The notes beneath the pieces are model-generated. The model was not told where the DNA came from and made no database searches. It saw nothing but the letters and a program-made list of their open reading frames with translations. A program made the position numbers and the translations under genes. A DNA stretch of 28,237 nucleotides, from IMG/VR virus record IMGVR_UViG_3300033064_003754, positions 1 to 28,237 of that record; one strand, 5' to 3'. Source of the stretch: a virus. Positions 1-6,211 of the stretch are shown here, in pieces (within the stretch, counting starts at the first letter, position 1; each line of letters begins with the position of its first letter).

Positions 1-437
1 CGCAGCGGCAGGCGGCTCGTGTACTGGCGCACGAGCTCGATCCGGGGGGTGGCCGTCTTCGCGTTGCTGCCGAAGGCGCGTTCGCTGAAATCCGGCTCCG
101 GCTCCTCGCCGTTGCGCGCGGCATCGCCCGGCATCGGCTCGGGCTCCGGCTCGGGGGCCGGCGTCGGCTCCACCGTCGCGGGCTCCGGTTCGGCCACCGT
201 CGCGGGCGTCGGCTCCACCGTCGTGTTCGTCGCGGGCGGCTCGAGACTCTCCACTGCCACGTTCGGCCACTCCTCGCGCGGCACTTCGTTGATCTCCATC
301 GTCGGCGGCTGGAAAGTGTCCCTGCCGTCTTCGGTGATGAACTGGATCACGCCACCCGCCGGGCCGACGAGGGTGATCAGTGTTCCGCGGTTGGATCGAT
401 ACCAGTGGCCTTTCACGGCCTTATCGGCGGTGAGCAT
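1..437 (-). CDS. Unknown protein with Pro/Glu repeat linker (3' end outside window)
   Basis: I do not recognise this gene. ATG at 437 follows a strong ribosome binding site (GGAGGA at 446-441), and the frame stays open for 145 codons to the window edge. Residues 1 to about 60 look globular (MLTADKAVKGHWYRSNRG onwards, with a Gly-rich turn). Next comes a low-complexity segment rich in Val, Glu, Pro, Thr and Ala that contains a 15-residue repeat, probably an extended linker. A charged segment (EEPEPDFSERAFGSNAK) leads into a second domain that is cut off. A 79-bp gap with a promoter-like sequence separates it from the lysis region, so it may start a new transcription unit. Codon use (G or C at most third positions) agrees with its being coding. 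Confidence 0.75.
   Translation of the reverse strand, partial: MLTADKAVKGHWYRSNRGTLITLVGPAGGVIQFITEDGRDTFQPPTMEINEVPREEWPNVAVESLEPPATNTTVEPTPATVAEPEPATVEPTPAPEPEPEPMPGDAARNGEEPEPDFSERAFGSNAKTATPRIELVRQYTSRLPL
160..223 (-). repeat. Two copies of a 19-bp direct repeat, 45-bp period, in a Pro/Glu linker
   Basis: The plus-strand sequence ggcgtcggctccaccgtcg occurs at 160-178 and again at 205-223. The 45-bp period equals 15 codons, so the repeat is in frame and encodes two copies of a Thr-Val-Glu-Pro-Thr-Pro type unit. Such units expand and contract by recombination; the copy number may differ between related phages. Confidence 0.8.
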
Positions 438-460
438 ATTTCCTCCGTTGTGGTTCATTG

Positions 461-489
461 AGATTAGCCCGGGGGGCCAACCATTGCAA
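461..489 (-). promoter_or_regulatory. Putative sigma70-type promoter for the gene starting at 437
   Basis: On the minus strand a TTGCAA box (489-484) is followed by exactly 17 bp and then TAATCT (466-461). The -35 box matches the consensus at four of six positions. The -10 box keeps the most conserved T1, A2 and T6. A start about 7 nt downstream of the -10 box would leave a short leader that holds the GGAGGA ribosome binding site. It lies in one of the few real gaps in the window. The match is suggestive, not proof. Confidence 0.4.
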
Positions 490-496
490 GGGATTT

Positions 497-513
497 TTTG
501 CCGTTGCGGCAAA
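497..513 (-). other. 7-bp stem-loop in an A/T-rich gap
   Basis: Minus strand TTTGCCG-CAA-CGGCAAA forms a perfect 7-bp stem with a 3-nt loop, just after the stop codons at 517 and 524. A run of A rather than T follows it in the direction of transcription, so it is not a standard Rho-independent terminator here. It could be an mRNA end or processing structure, or simply mark the unit boundary together with the promoter-like boxes at 461-489. Confidence 0.45.
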
Positions 514-516
514 TAT

Positions 517-1116
517 TTAGGGGCTATCCGATGGCGGAGCCGATAGTGTAGGCAAGGAATCCGAGGCCGGCAAGGAATCCCCCCGCGAAAACAGCGATCG
601 CAAGTCCTCGCCGCTCAGGCCGAGGGCCAGCCAACACCCAACGAAAGCTATGGCCAAGAGCAAAACTGACCGCGCGACCTTCCCAATTGACTCGGCGCGC
701 GTCGGCTCCGAAACGATGGTCAAGATCCGTTCGATCTTCCCCGGCTGCGGCTCCGGCGGCCCCGTCTCGATCGGGGCTGCGAGGGTGATCGCCGCGGCTT
801 CCCGGAGTGCTTCCGTTGCCTCGGCGAGGAGCTCCACCGAGGATTTCAGGTCGTTCGCCACCCCGAGGCAATGTGCCCTCCGGTGCACGTCCTCGCCTTC
901 CATCGCATCGATCGCCTTGGCAATCGCTCGGCCCTCCCGTTCCATCCGGCCCACGGCTTCGCCCATGGCCAGCACTACCTGCCAGGGATCCCCCGTTTCC
1001 AGCTTCATGTCGGCGCGGGCTTTCGTTCGCTCGATCTCCCGCTTCCGGCTCGTGTCGCTCGTCTCGTCGTCGGGCTCGATAATCTTGTGGCCCGGTGGGT
1101 ATCGATCGTCGCCCAC
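517..1116 (-). CDS. Membrane protein at the end of the lysis region; reading frame disturbed at both ends
   Basis: I do not recognise the family. GTG at 1116 lies 6 nt after GGAAGGGG and opens a 199-residue frame. Its middle is clearly coding: charged helix with GEAVGRMEREGRAIAKAIDA, a Pro linker near residues 119-125, then a transmembrane segment near 147-167 (VARSVLLLAIAFVGCWLALG). Two things are odd. Upstream, codons from GTG 1261 to about 1113 look coding in another frame. Downstream, the last 20 residues here are Ser/Pro-rich, whereas the -1 frame encodes a second hydrophobic helix (GFLAGLGFLAYTIGSAIG) ending at 524 with more typical C-ending codons. The true protein may run from 1261 to 524 with two frame changes; an overlapping 37-residue GTG gene (637-524) is another reading. 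The position after the holin-like gene suggests a lysis or envelope role, but this is only context. Confidence 0.6.
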   Translation of the reverse strand: MGDDRYPPGHKIIEPDDETSDTSRKREIERTKARADMKLETGDPWQVVLAMGEAVGRMEREGRAIAKAIDAMEGEDVHRRAHCLGVANDLKSSVELLAEATEALREAAAITLAAPIETGPPEPQPGKIERILTIVSEPTRAESIGKVARSVLLLAIAFVGCWLALGLSGEDLRSLFSRGDSLPASDSLPTLSAPPSDSP

Positions 1117-1261
1117 GGCCCACCCCTTCCAAAATGCGGAGGTTTTCGTCGGAGGTCCGATTGTACGATTCGCAGCTATCGAGCAATGTTTGGACCGCGG
1201 CGGTTCGCACGCTCGGCTCGTCGTCGTCGATCCCGTCCGGCAATGCGAAACGGTGCGTCAC
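1113..1261 (-). other. Coding-like 5' segment out of frame with the gene at 517-1116
   Basis: GTG at 1261 begins 3 nt after the holin-like gene's stop, the tight spacing used throughout the window. It reads MTHRFALPDGIDDDEPSV, then QTLLDSCESYNRTSDENLRI, a soluble-looking and acidic sequence with normal codon use for about 49 codons. Past about 1113 the same frame turns into Arg/Gly/Asp/Pro-rich sequence typical of a non-coding frame, while the +1 frame becomes coding. The simplest reading is that this is the real N-terminus of the gene at 517-1116, split from it by a one-base indel or by frameshifting near the G-rich stretch at 1126-1110. Confidence 0.5.
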
Positions 1262-1264
1262 TGG

Positions 1265-1612
1265 TCAGGCCTTCGGGCCACCGCGGCCGGGTAGCATCCG
1301 ATCCCCGGAAAGCGAGGTCACCCTGCGCCGCACCAGCTTGTAACCGATCTCGGCAAACGTCCCGAGGCCGATCCCGATCAGAAACCGGATCGCCGGCTCG
1401 TCGAATCGCACCACCGAAGGGGCGAAAACGAGCAGGGCGCCGAGGGCCACCGGGGCAACGTACAGGATGAATTTGAGGATCGGCTTGGGGGCCGTTGGCC
1501 AGAACGCATGGATCCCGAGCTTGATCCCCTGGGTTGCCACGTTGATCGCCACCATTGCAGCGAGCAGGGTCCAGTGTTCGAGAAATAGGGCCGTGATTGT
1601 GGTTTCGTCCAT
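1265..1612 (-). CDS. Putative holin (three transmembrane segments)
   Basis: This 115-residue protein has three predicted membrane segments, near residues 15-37 (starting TLLAAMVAINVATQGIKLG), 46-66 (KFILYVAPVALGALLVFAPS) and 74-93 (AIRFLIGIGLGTFAEIGYKL). A short acidic N-terminus and a basic C-terminus (KLVRRRV) flank them. Size, number of segments, charge pattern and position in the lysis region fit a class I holin, which forms inner-membrane lesions that release the endolysin. ATG at 1612 follows GGAGGAAACG. No sequence motif proves holin activity, and a small phage membrane protein of other function is possible. Confidence 0.6.
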   Translation of the reverse strand: MDETTITALFLEHWTLLAAMVAINVATQGIKLGIHAFWPTAPKPILKFILYVAPVALGALLVFAPSVVRFDEPAIRFLIGIGLGTFAEIGYKLVRRRVTSLSGDRMLPGRGGPKA

Positions 1613-1625
1613 CGTTTCCTCCGTG

Positions 1626-2108
1626 TCAGTCGGCTAGGTCGGCGGCGATGAACCCGATCAGCAGGCCACCGCCGAAAGCTACGCCACCGGCCACCGGTAA
1701 AGCGATCTTGATCACGTCGCTTGTCCGGCGTTCTCGTTTCCAGGCCTTCTCCCACTCACGAATCGTCGCGTCGTAGTTCGCAAGGTCCAATAGCCGCTCG
1801 GCGCGTTCGAGGTCCAATTTATCCCGGTACGCGGGCGCGAGCTCCTCGGACCGTAACAGGTCGAAAACCCGGGATCGAGGGATCGCGGTGGCCCGGCAGT
1901 AGGCCAACCCGTCATCGTCCACGCACTCGGGTCGTTGGCCGGGAATCAGCGGGTAGGACATTTCGCACTCGTCGGCGAGCATGTCGGGCAGCGGTGGCAG
2001 GTCCACCTCGAGCGATTGCATGATGGCTGGATCGTACCCCTTCGGCGCGGTCGCACACCCCACCGCCAGCCACGGAAACAGAAGCAGCGCGGCGATCGTC
2101 CGCGTCAT
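1626..2108 (-). CDS. Lipoprotein with C-terminal membrane segment, candidate unimolecular spanin
   Basis: This 160-residue protein starts with a lipoprotein signal (MTRTIAALLLFPWLAVGCAT): lipobox LAVGC with Cys18, and no Asp at position +2, so outer-membrane sorting is expected. A Pro/acidic region with several Cys follows. Residues about 90-132 form a charged helix (LDLERAERLLDLANYDATIR, then REWEKAWKRERR). A hydrophobic segment, IALPVAGGVAFGGGLLIGFI, lies at the C-terminus. A lipid anchor at one end and a membrane helix at the other is the layout of T1 gp11-type u-spanins, which join outer and inner membrane in the last step of lysis. ATG at 2108 overlaps the previous stop in an ATGA. An ordinary o-spanin partner of the gene at 2105-2383 is the alternative. 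Confidence 0.6.
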   Translation of the reverse strand: MTRTIAALLLFPWLAVGCATAPKGYDPAIMQSLEVDLPPLPDMLADECEMSYPLIPGQRPECVDDDGLAYCRATAIPRSRVFDLLRSEELAPAYRDKLDLERAERLLDLANYDATIREWEKAWKRERRTSDVIKIALPVAGGVAFGGGLLIGFIAADLAD

Positions 2109-2383
2109 CGTCGCCCCCGGGCGTCTACCAGATTGGCCAGGGCCTCGTCGGAATCGTCGGCTTCTGCGGTGGCCAGGAGATCCGCATCCTTGGCTTGCGC
2201 TGCCTCGTCGATGGCGCGGGCCTTTTCCTTTTCCTGGGAATCCCGCGGCGGCGTCGAAGGGGCGGCCGGCCGGCGGCCAGCGAGCACGAGCACCGCGGCA
2301 AGGGCGATCCCGCCGATGAAAGCGAGGCCGGTCCATATCCAGCGGCCCCACCGTTTCCACCATGCGGCGGTTTCGTCGGTCAC
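2105..2383 (-). CDS. Small inner-membrane protein, Rz-like i-spanin candidate
   Basis: This is a 92-residue protein with a GTG start at 2383, three bases after the previous stop. An N-terminal Trp/Arg-rich segment (AAWWKRWGRW) leads into one membrane helix near residues 16-36 (TGLAFIGGIALAAVLVLAG). A Pro linker and a charged Ala/Glu/Lys helix follow (QEKEKARAIDEAAQAKDADL). One N-terminal membrane anchor with a periplasmic helix, directly upstream of and overlapping a lipoprotein gene, is the arrangement of Rz/Rz1 spanin pairs. It is shorter than lambda Rz (153 residues), and its predicted coiled coil is brief, so the call rests mainly on topology and context. Confidence 0.5.
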   Translation of the reverse strand: MTDETAAWWKRWGRWIWTGLAFIGGIALAAVLVLAGRRPAAPSTPPRDSQEKEKARAIDEAAQAKDADLLATAEADDSDEALANLVDARGRR

Positions 2384-2386
2384 GGG

Positions 2387-2878
2387 TCACTCCTCGGTGT
2401 CGTCGTCGGCGGTGTCGTCGTCGTCGATATATTCGACATACTCGAGCAGGTCGAGCAACTCGAGCGGCGCGGGCGGCGGCGCCGGCTGTTGTACGATCTC
2501 CCTGATAATCACGGTTTGCGGCTGGACTGGCGGTGCGGGGGCCACCGCTGGCGGGGTCACGGCCTCATGATCGTGCGGGCAGGGGGTCGGCTCGTCGGCG
2601 GCCGCGGGTATGACCGCTTCCACCTCGGCCTCGGCCCCCATGGTCAGGCCGAATAGCCGGGCCCCTGCGGACACGTCGACTTCGGCGTCGAGGCGCATCT
2701 TGCCATCCTCGTCGGTGCCGCAATTCCAGCGAACGACCCCGAGGGCGATGGCGGCGGCGGCCACCGAACCGTAGCGGGTCCAATTCCTTTTGAGGTGTTC
2801 CCACGCCTTTTGCGCGGCTGTCGGCGCCTTCGGCGGATCGGGCTTCGTTTCGGCGGGGGCCTTGATCTCGTCGGTCAT
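2387..2878 (-). CDS. Unknown protein with one short membrane segment and acidic C-terminal tail
   Basis: I do not recognise this gene. ATG at 2878 overlaps the endolysin stop in an ATGA, giving 163 residues. A Pro/Lys-rich N-terminus (MTDEIKAPAETKPDPPKAPT) is followed by a basic stretch and a short hydrophobic segment (GSVAAAAIALGVVRW, about 36-51). A small beta-rich part, a Pro-rich linker (PPAVAPAPPVQPQ) and a very acidic end (YIDDDDTADDDTEE) come next. The first residues MTDE recur in the next protein. Its place between endolysin and i-spanin candidate suggests an accessory lysis protein (membrane-anchored regulator or antiholin-like), but nothing in the sequence shows this directly. Confidence 0.55.
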   Translation of the reverse strand: MTDEIKAPAETKPDPPKAPTAAQKAWEHLKRNWTRYGSVAAAAIALGVVRWNCGTDEDGKMRLDAEVDVSAGARLFGLTMGAEAEVEAVIPAAADEPTPCPHDHEAVTPPAVAPAPPVQPQTVIIREIVQQPAPPPAPLELLDLLEYVEYIDDDDTADDDTEE

Positions 2879-3456
2879 CGTGGCCACCTGTCGACCGACT
2901 CGATCAGATGATACCGGGGGCTCGCGCGCCACGATTTGTAGTCCTTGGCCTCGCCGTAGATGTGCCGGCCGTCGATCAGGCTGGTGCCCGGCTCGCTGAC
3001 GTGCAGCCACGTCGAGATCGATCCGTCGGGGCGGCGGTTCTGTTCGTGGATCAACTGGCCGAAGGGGTTGCGGGCGTTGTCCTTCAACCACTCCCAAACG
3101 GCCCGGAGATCCACCCCCGGCACCTTGAAATCGACGGCTTGCAGGGTGGTGTGCTGCGATTTCGCGGTGTACGTGGTCGAGCCCTGGCGGTGCTTCTGCG
3201 TGGCCACGTCTACGCCGTACCACCCGCCGTCGATCTTCTCAGCGTAGCGGAAAGCGATCGTCACGTCCACGCGGCCGAACTCGCGGCGCACCGGCTGGAG
3301 AAAGTCGGTCACGAGACACTGCGCGCGCTCCACCATTACGGGAACGGTTCCGAGCTCGATCTGCCGCTCGAGCAGGTCGGCGCGCGCGGTCCGGACCATT
3401 TCCCAAAGGCTGAAATTGTCGGACAGCCGGACGCCGCGGAGATCGGCCTCGGTCAT
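2875..3456 (-). CDS. Endolysin-like peptidase, M15 family
   Basis: This 193-residue protein has the hallmarks of M15-type zinc peptidases that cut peptidoglycan cross-links. The N-terminus (LSDNFSLWEMVRTARADLLE) resembles the conserved lead-in of phage M15 proteins. The metal and catalytic signature is SQHTTLQAVDFKV with His102 and Asp109, and a second histidine lies in TWLHVSEP (His152). The family usually shows S-x-H-x3-G-x-A-x-D; here Gln replaces the Gly, a small departure. It has no signal peptide, so it should stay in the cytoplasm until the holin opens the membrane. The start is ATG at 3456, which overlaps the previous TGA; GTG at 3459 is possible. It opens the lysis region. Confidence 0.72.
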   Translation of the reverse strand: MTEADLRGVRLSDNFSLWEMVRTARADLLERQIELGTVPVMVERAQCLVTDFLQPVRREFGRVDVTIAFRYAEKIDGGWYGVDVATQKHRQGSTTYTAKSQHTTLQAVDFKVPGVDLRAVWEWLKDNARNPFGQLIHEQNRRPDGSISTWLHVSEPGTSLIDGRHIYGEAKDYKSWRASPRYHLIESVDRWPR

Positions 3457-3803
3457 CACGGGGTGCCGCCCTTCGGCTTCTTGTTCGGCTTGATCTTGCC
3501 CTGATCATCGGGGCGGTGCTCGATGGGGACGAAAAACCAGTGCCGGTATATGAGATCCTTGTACGTCTGCGGCAGCAATGCGGTGAACAGGGGGCCGCAG
3601 ATGGACCCGCCATCATCAATGACGCACGGGGCGCCGAGGTCGTCCGCTCCCAGCGTGGCATCCTCGCTGAATACCGCCACGCCTTCGGTGGTCTGGTACA
3701 CAGTCCCGTCGGCCAACTCGGCGATCTGCCACGTGTCCTGCTGGGCATTGGCCACAGAGGGGGCGAGGACGATGATCAGGGCGATCAGGGTTAGGCGTCG
3801 CAT
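3456..3803 (-). CDS. Small secreted protein of unknown function
   Basis: This is a 115-residue protein with a clear Sec signal peptide: basic MRR, hydrophobic LTLIALIIVLAP, and a VANA cleavage site after residue 20. The mature part is about 95 residues, has two Cys (CVIDDGGSIC) that could form a disulfide in the periplasm, and ends in a basic Pro/Lys/Gly tail. I do not recognise a domain. ATG at 3803 sits behind AGGAGG, one of the best ribosome binding sites in the window. It lies between another secreted protein and the endolysin. Possible roles are a periplasmic lysis accessory or a superinfection-exclusion factor, both inferred from location only. Confidence 0.7.
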   Translation of the reverse strand: MRRLTLIALIIVLAPSVANAQQDTWQIAELADGTVYQTTEGVAVFSEDATLGADDLGAPCVIDDGGSICGPLFTALLPQTYKDLIYRHWFFVPIEHRPDDQGKIKPNKKPKGGTP

Positions 3804-3812
3804 CGAAGCCTC

Positions 3813-5171
3813 CTAATATGCCAGGGTCATCCTGGATATCTGCATATTAACATTATCGTTCGCGTGGTCGGGGTCGACGAGAATCTGGAGATTCAGCGTG
3901 GCCGAGGGTTCAGTCCACGCCTTGCGTACCGCGAAATCCCACGTATCGGCGTCGCTCACTCCCGCGGTGTTGGCAATGACGCCACACCCGTTCGGGCTCC
4001 ACCAGATAGTGACCCTTTCCGCCGCGTCCGCCGCCCAATTCGTGTTTACCCCGTTGGATGTGTCCCCGCCATCGGTCCCGAGGTTGCGAACGACGAGTTT
4101 GTTCTCAGCGCCCGCAGTGTAGCGCCACATAAAATATACGTACTCGGCCAAGTCGATCGACCGCAGCAGCCACGTGGTTCGGGAGTCGGCGGTGCTGACG
4201 CTCGTTCCTGCGCCGTAAGTGAAATCGATGTTCGCGTTCCAGGAGATCCCGGTGAGTGCGGTAGGCGGAGCTGGCAGCGTAACCGCCTTGATGAACGCGC
4301 GCTCGCCGAGGTCGTCGGCGCCGTCCACCACGATATTCAGATTGCCGGCCCCGTCAGTCTCCCACGTGTCGTTGGCGTGGTAGCCGGTCAGCGTCCAGCC
4401 CTCGTAAGCCAAGCCGTCGGTGAAGTCATGGGCCGCGGAGAAGTCGGTGGCGATGAAGTCGACCAGCGCGGAAGACAGACCGGTGAAGTTCGAACCGTCG
4501 AAGGTGGGGGAGCTCCCCGAGGTCACGTCCTGATCGAGGTAGGTCAGCGCGGCGCCGGTGTCGCCCGTGTGCAGTGCCGTGCCGTCGGCCCCGTCGTCAA
4601 CGGTCGGATTTGGGAAAGTGCCCCCGAGTTGCCCCCCGGCCGCGTCGCCACTATGCAGGGCGGTCGCGTCGACCCCCTCCACCGTGGTCCATGCCCGGGC
4701 CCCGAGGGCCCCTGTGCACGCGGAAAGGTTGTCGGGGTTCGTCGGGTCGAAGGCAAACCACCCGGGCGCGTAGTCTTCCGGGTCGAGGCCAACCCCCACG
4801 GCCACCGGCAGAACGAAATCCTCGAGCACCGAAACCCGCAGGGCCCCCGAAACGCCACCGAGCCCTGGGCCGTCCACCACCACCGTGGCTTTTCCCGTGC
4901 CCGGATTCACGGTGTACGAGGCGATCATGAACCCGTCCACCCAATCCGAATCGCCCGCACTGGTCCGAATCGCGCGCACCGGCCTCCCTTGTCGGAAGGT
5001 GTCGGCGGTCTGGTTGTTGACGGGCACGGTGAACGAGGTAGAGCTCACCCACGAAATATCGTTGGTCGGCTCCATCCACGAAACCGGATCGGTCCCGGCG
5101 GCCTCGATGTGGTCGACTGGACCGATCAGGATGGACAGGGACAGGGCGAGCAGGAAAAGGAACCGGCGCAT
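3813..5171 (-). CDS. Signal-peptide-bearing protein with tail-fibre-like repeats and lectin-like end
   Basis: This 452-residue protein begins with a Sec signal peptide (MRRFLFLLALSLSILIGPVD, cleavage near residue 25). Residues about 30-150 are beta-rich. Residues about 165-230 carry motifs common in phage tail fibres: TALHSGDAAGGQLGGTFPNP, then a second TALHTGD copy and SSPTFDGSNFTGL. The C-terminal half (about 235-452) looks like one beta-sandwich domain with many Trp/Asp/Asn, reminiscent of LamG/concanavalin-like carbohydrate-binding modules. Tail fibres do not normally carry signal peptides, so export to the periplasm or cell surface is unexpected. It follows the glycan island by 20 bp, behind GGAGGCAACC. 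It may be a surface-displayed carbohydrate-binding protein, or a fibre whose first helix only mimics a signal. Confidence 0.72.
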   Translation of the reverse strand: MRRFLFLLALSLSILIGPVDHIEAAGTDPVSWMEPTNDISWVSSTSFTVPVNNQTADTFRQGRPVRAIRTSAGDSDWVDGFMIASYTVNPGTGKATVVVDGPGLGGVSGALRVSVLEDFVLPVAVGVGLDPEDYAPGWFAFDPTNPDNLSACTGALGARAWTTVEGVDATALHSGDAAGGQLGGTFPNPTVDDGADGTALHTGDTGAALTYLDQDVTSGSSPTFDGSNFTGLSSALVDFIATDFSAAHDFTDGLAYEGWTLTGYHANDTWETDGAGNLNIVVDGADDLGERAFIKAVTLPAPPTALTGISWNANIDFTYGAGTSVSTADSRTTWLLRSIDLAEYVYFMWRYTAGAENKLVVRNLGTDGGDTSNGVNTNWAADAAERVTIWWSPNGCGVIANTAGVSDADTWDFAVRKAWTEPSATLNLQILVDPDHANDNVNMQISRMTLAY

Positions 5172-5191
5172 GGTTGCCTCCGGCCCTCAGT

Positions 5192-6211
5192 CTACCCGTG
5201 CGCGCGGAGCCAATCAATCAAAGGTCGCGCGGCCACCTTCCACGAATGGGCCTCGGCCCACGCGTCGGCCCGTTGGCGGGCGATGTTGCGGCGCTGCAGG
5301 TAGTTCCGTCGGCACTCGATCAGGGCGTCGGCCACGGTTTCCGCGCGGATCGTGTGGACCTTCCCATCGGGAAAGCCGAACGTCGCCAACTGTTCGAACT
5401 CGCCGGACGGCGCCACGGTCACGGCCCGGCAATCGTTGGGCAGGTAGTCGGCCATCCCCGATCCGAGGGTGGCCACCACCGGGGTTCCGTGGGCCAGGGC
5501 CTCGGCCGCCACGATCCCGAACGCCTCGGCGCGGCTCGGCACGAGCACCACGTGCACGCCTCGGAACAGTTCGGAGAGCTCGCCGGGGTGGAGGTAGCTA
5601 TCAAGCAGGGTCACGTGGTCGGCGTCGTCGGCCCACTTCCTGGCGGCATCGCCGGCGCGCAGAACAAGGTCGATTCCCGCAATCCGGGTGGCCTCGATGG
5701 CGAGATCAACCCCTTTTCTGAGGTGGTGAGGCTCGACCCCGGGCTGGCCGCGGTCCGGCAGGGAAATGGTCAGGGCGGTAAAGCGAGCGGGCAACCCGGG
5801 CGGCGTGCACGGGTGCGGGGCGTCGATTCCGTGGGGAACCACGAACGCCTCGCAGCCCGTGGGCAGAACGTCACGAAACACCCGGGCGCACCACCGGCTC
5901 GGGAAATAGGCGGCGGTCAGGCGGCGACACAATTTCGCCCACCCGGCCGGCGCGGGCAGCGCGTCGGTTTGCAGCCCGGCGATCCGGTGCGGATGTACGA
6001 GCATGGGGGCGTCGCGCAGTTGGTGCGGGTAGCCGTGAAACCACCCAACCGGTGTGCGGGCGGTCCGGCCCATCGGGCCCCCTGCGATGATTCCGCGGCC
6101 CTCCACCTCGATCCCGGCGTTGGCCACCTGCTCGCGGAGACGATTGGCCACCGTGATTACCGAGCTGGCCCGGTCGTTTGCCATGTCGGCGTAGAGGGTG
6201 GCGGCTACCAC
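5192..6211 (-). CDS. GT4-type (GT-B fold) glycosyltransferase
   Basis: This 339-residue protein transfers a sugar from an activated donor to an acceptor that cannot be named. The GTG start at 6211 gives the usual first beta strand (VVAATLYADMANDRASSVIT). The C-terminal Rossmann half carries the GT4 signature RAEAFGIVAAEALAHGTPVV, with Glu229 and Glu237 in the EX7E spacing used for donor binding. HLRKGVDLAIEA near 163-174 is the usual K-G region. VVPHGID (about 124-130) is the typical hinge-region motif. It is slightly shorter than free-standing bacterial GT4 enzymes. The start overlaps the upstream hydrolase stop by 7 bp, so it is the last member of the translationally packed glycan island. 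Confidence 0.85.
   Translation of the reverse strand: MVAATLYADMANDRASSVITVANRLREQVANAGIEVEGRGIIAGGPMGRTARTPVGWFHGYPHQLRDAPMLVHPHRIAGLQTDALPAPAGWAKLCRRLTAAYFPSRWCARVFRDVLPTGCEAFVVPHGIDAPHPCTPPGLPARFTALTISLPDRGQPGVEPHHLRKGVDLAIEATRIAGIDLVLRAGDAARKWADDADHVTLLDSYLHPGELSELFRGVHVVLVPSRAEAFGIVAAEALAHGTPVVATLGSGMADYLPNDCRAVTVAPSGEFEQLATFGFPDGKVHTIRAETVADALIECRRNYLQRRNIARQRADAWAEAHSWKVAARPLIDWLRAHG

Noticed and set aside
497-513. Rho-independent terminator
   Set aside because: The stem is perfect but is followed by A rather than T in the transcription direction on the minus strand, and no plus-strand gene ends here.
2105-2390. Nested spanin pair of the lambda Rz/Rz1 kind
   Set aside because: The alternative frame over this gene shows no lipobox. 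The lipoprotein starts only at 2108, so the genes are adjacent, not nested.
3864-5303. A 479-codon plus-strand frame opposite the secreted fibre-like protein
   Set aside because: Its composition (Val/Gly/Arg/His-rich, no domain pattern) fits an antisense shadow. The minus-strand protein has a signal peptide and recognisable fibre motifs.
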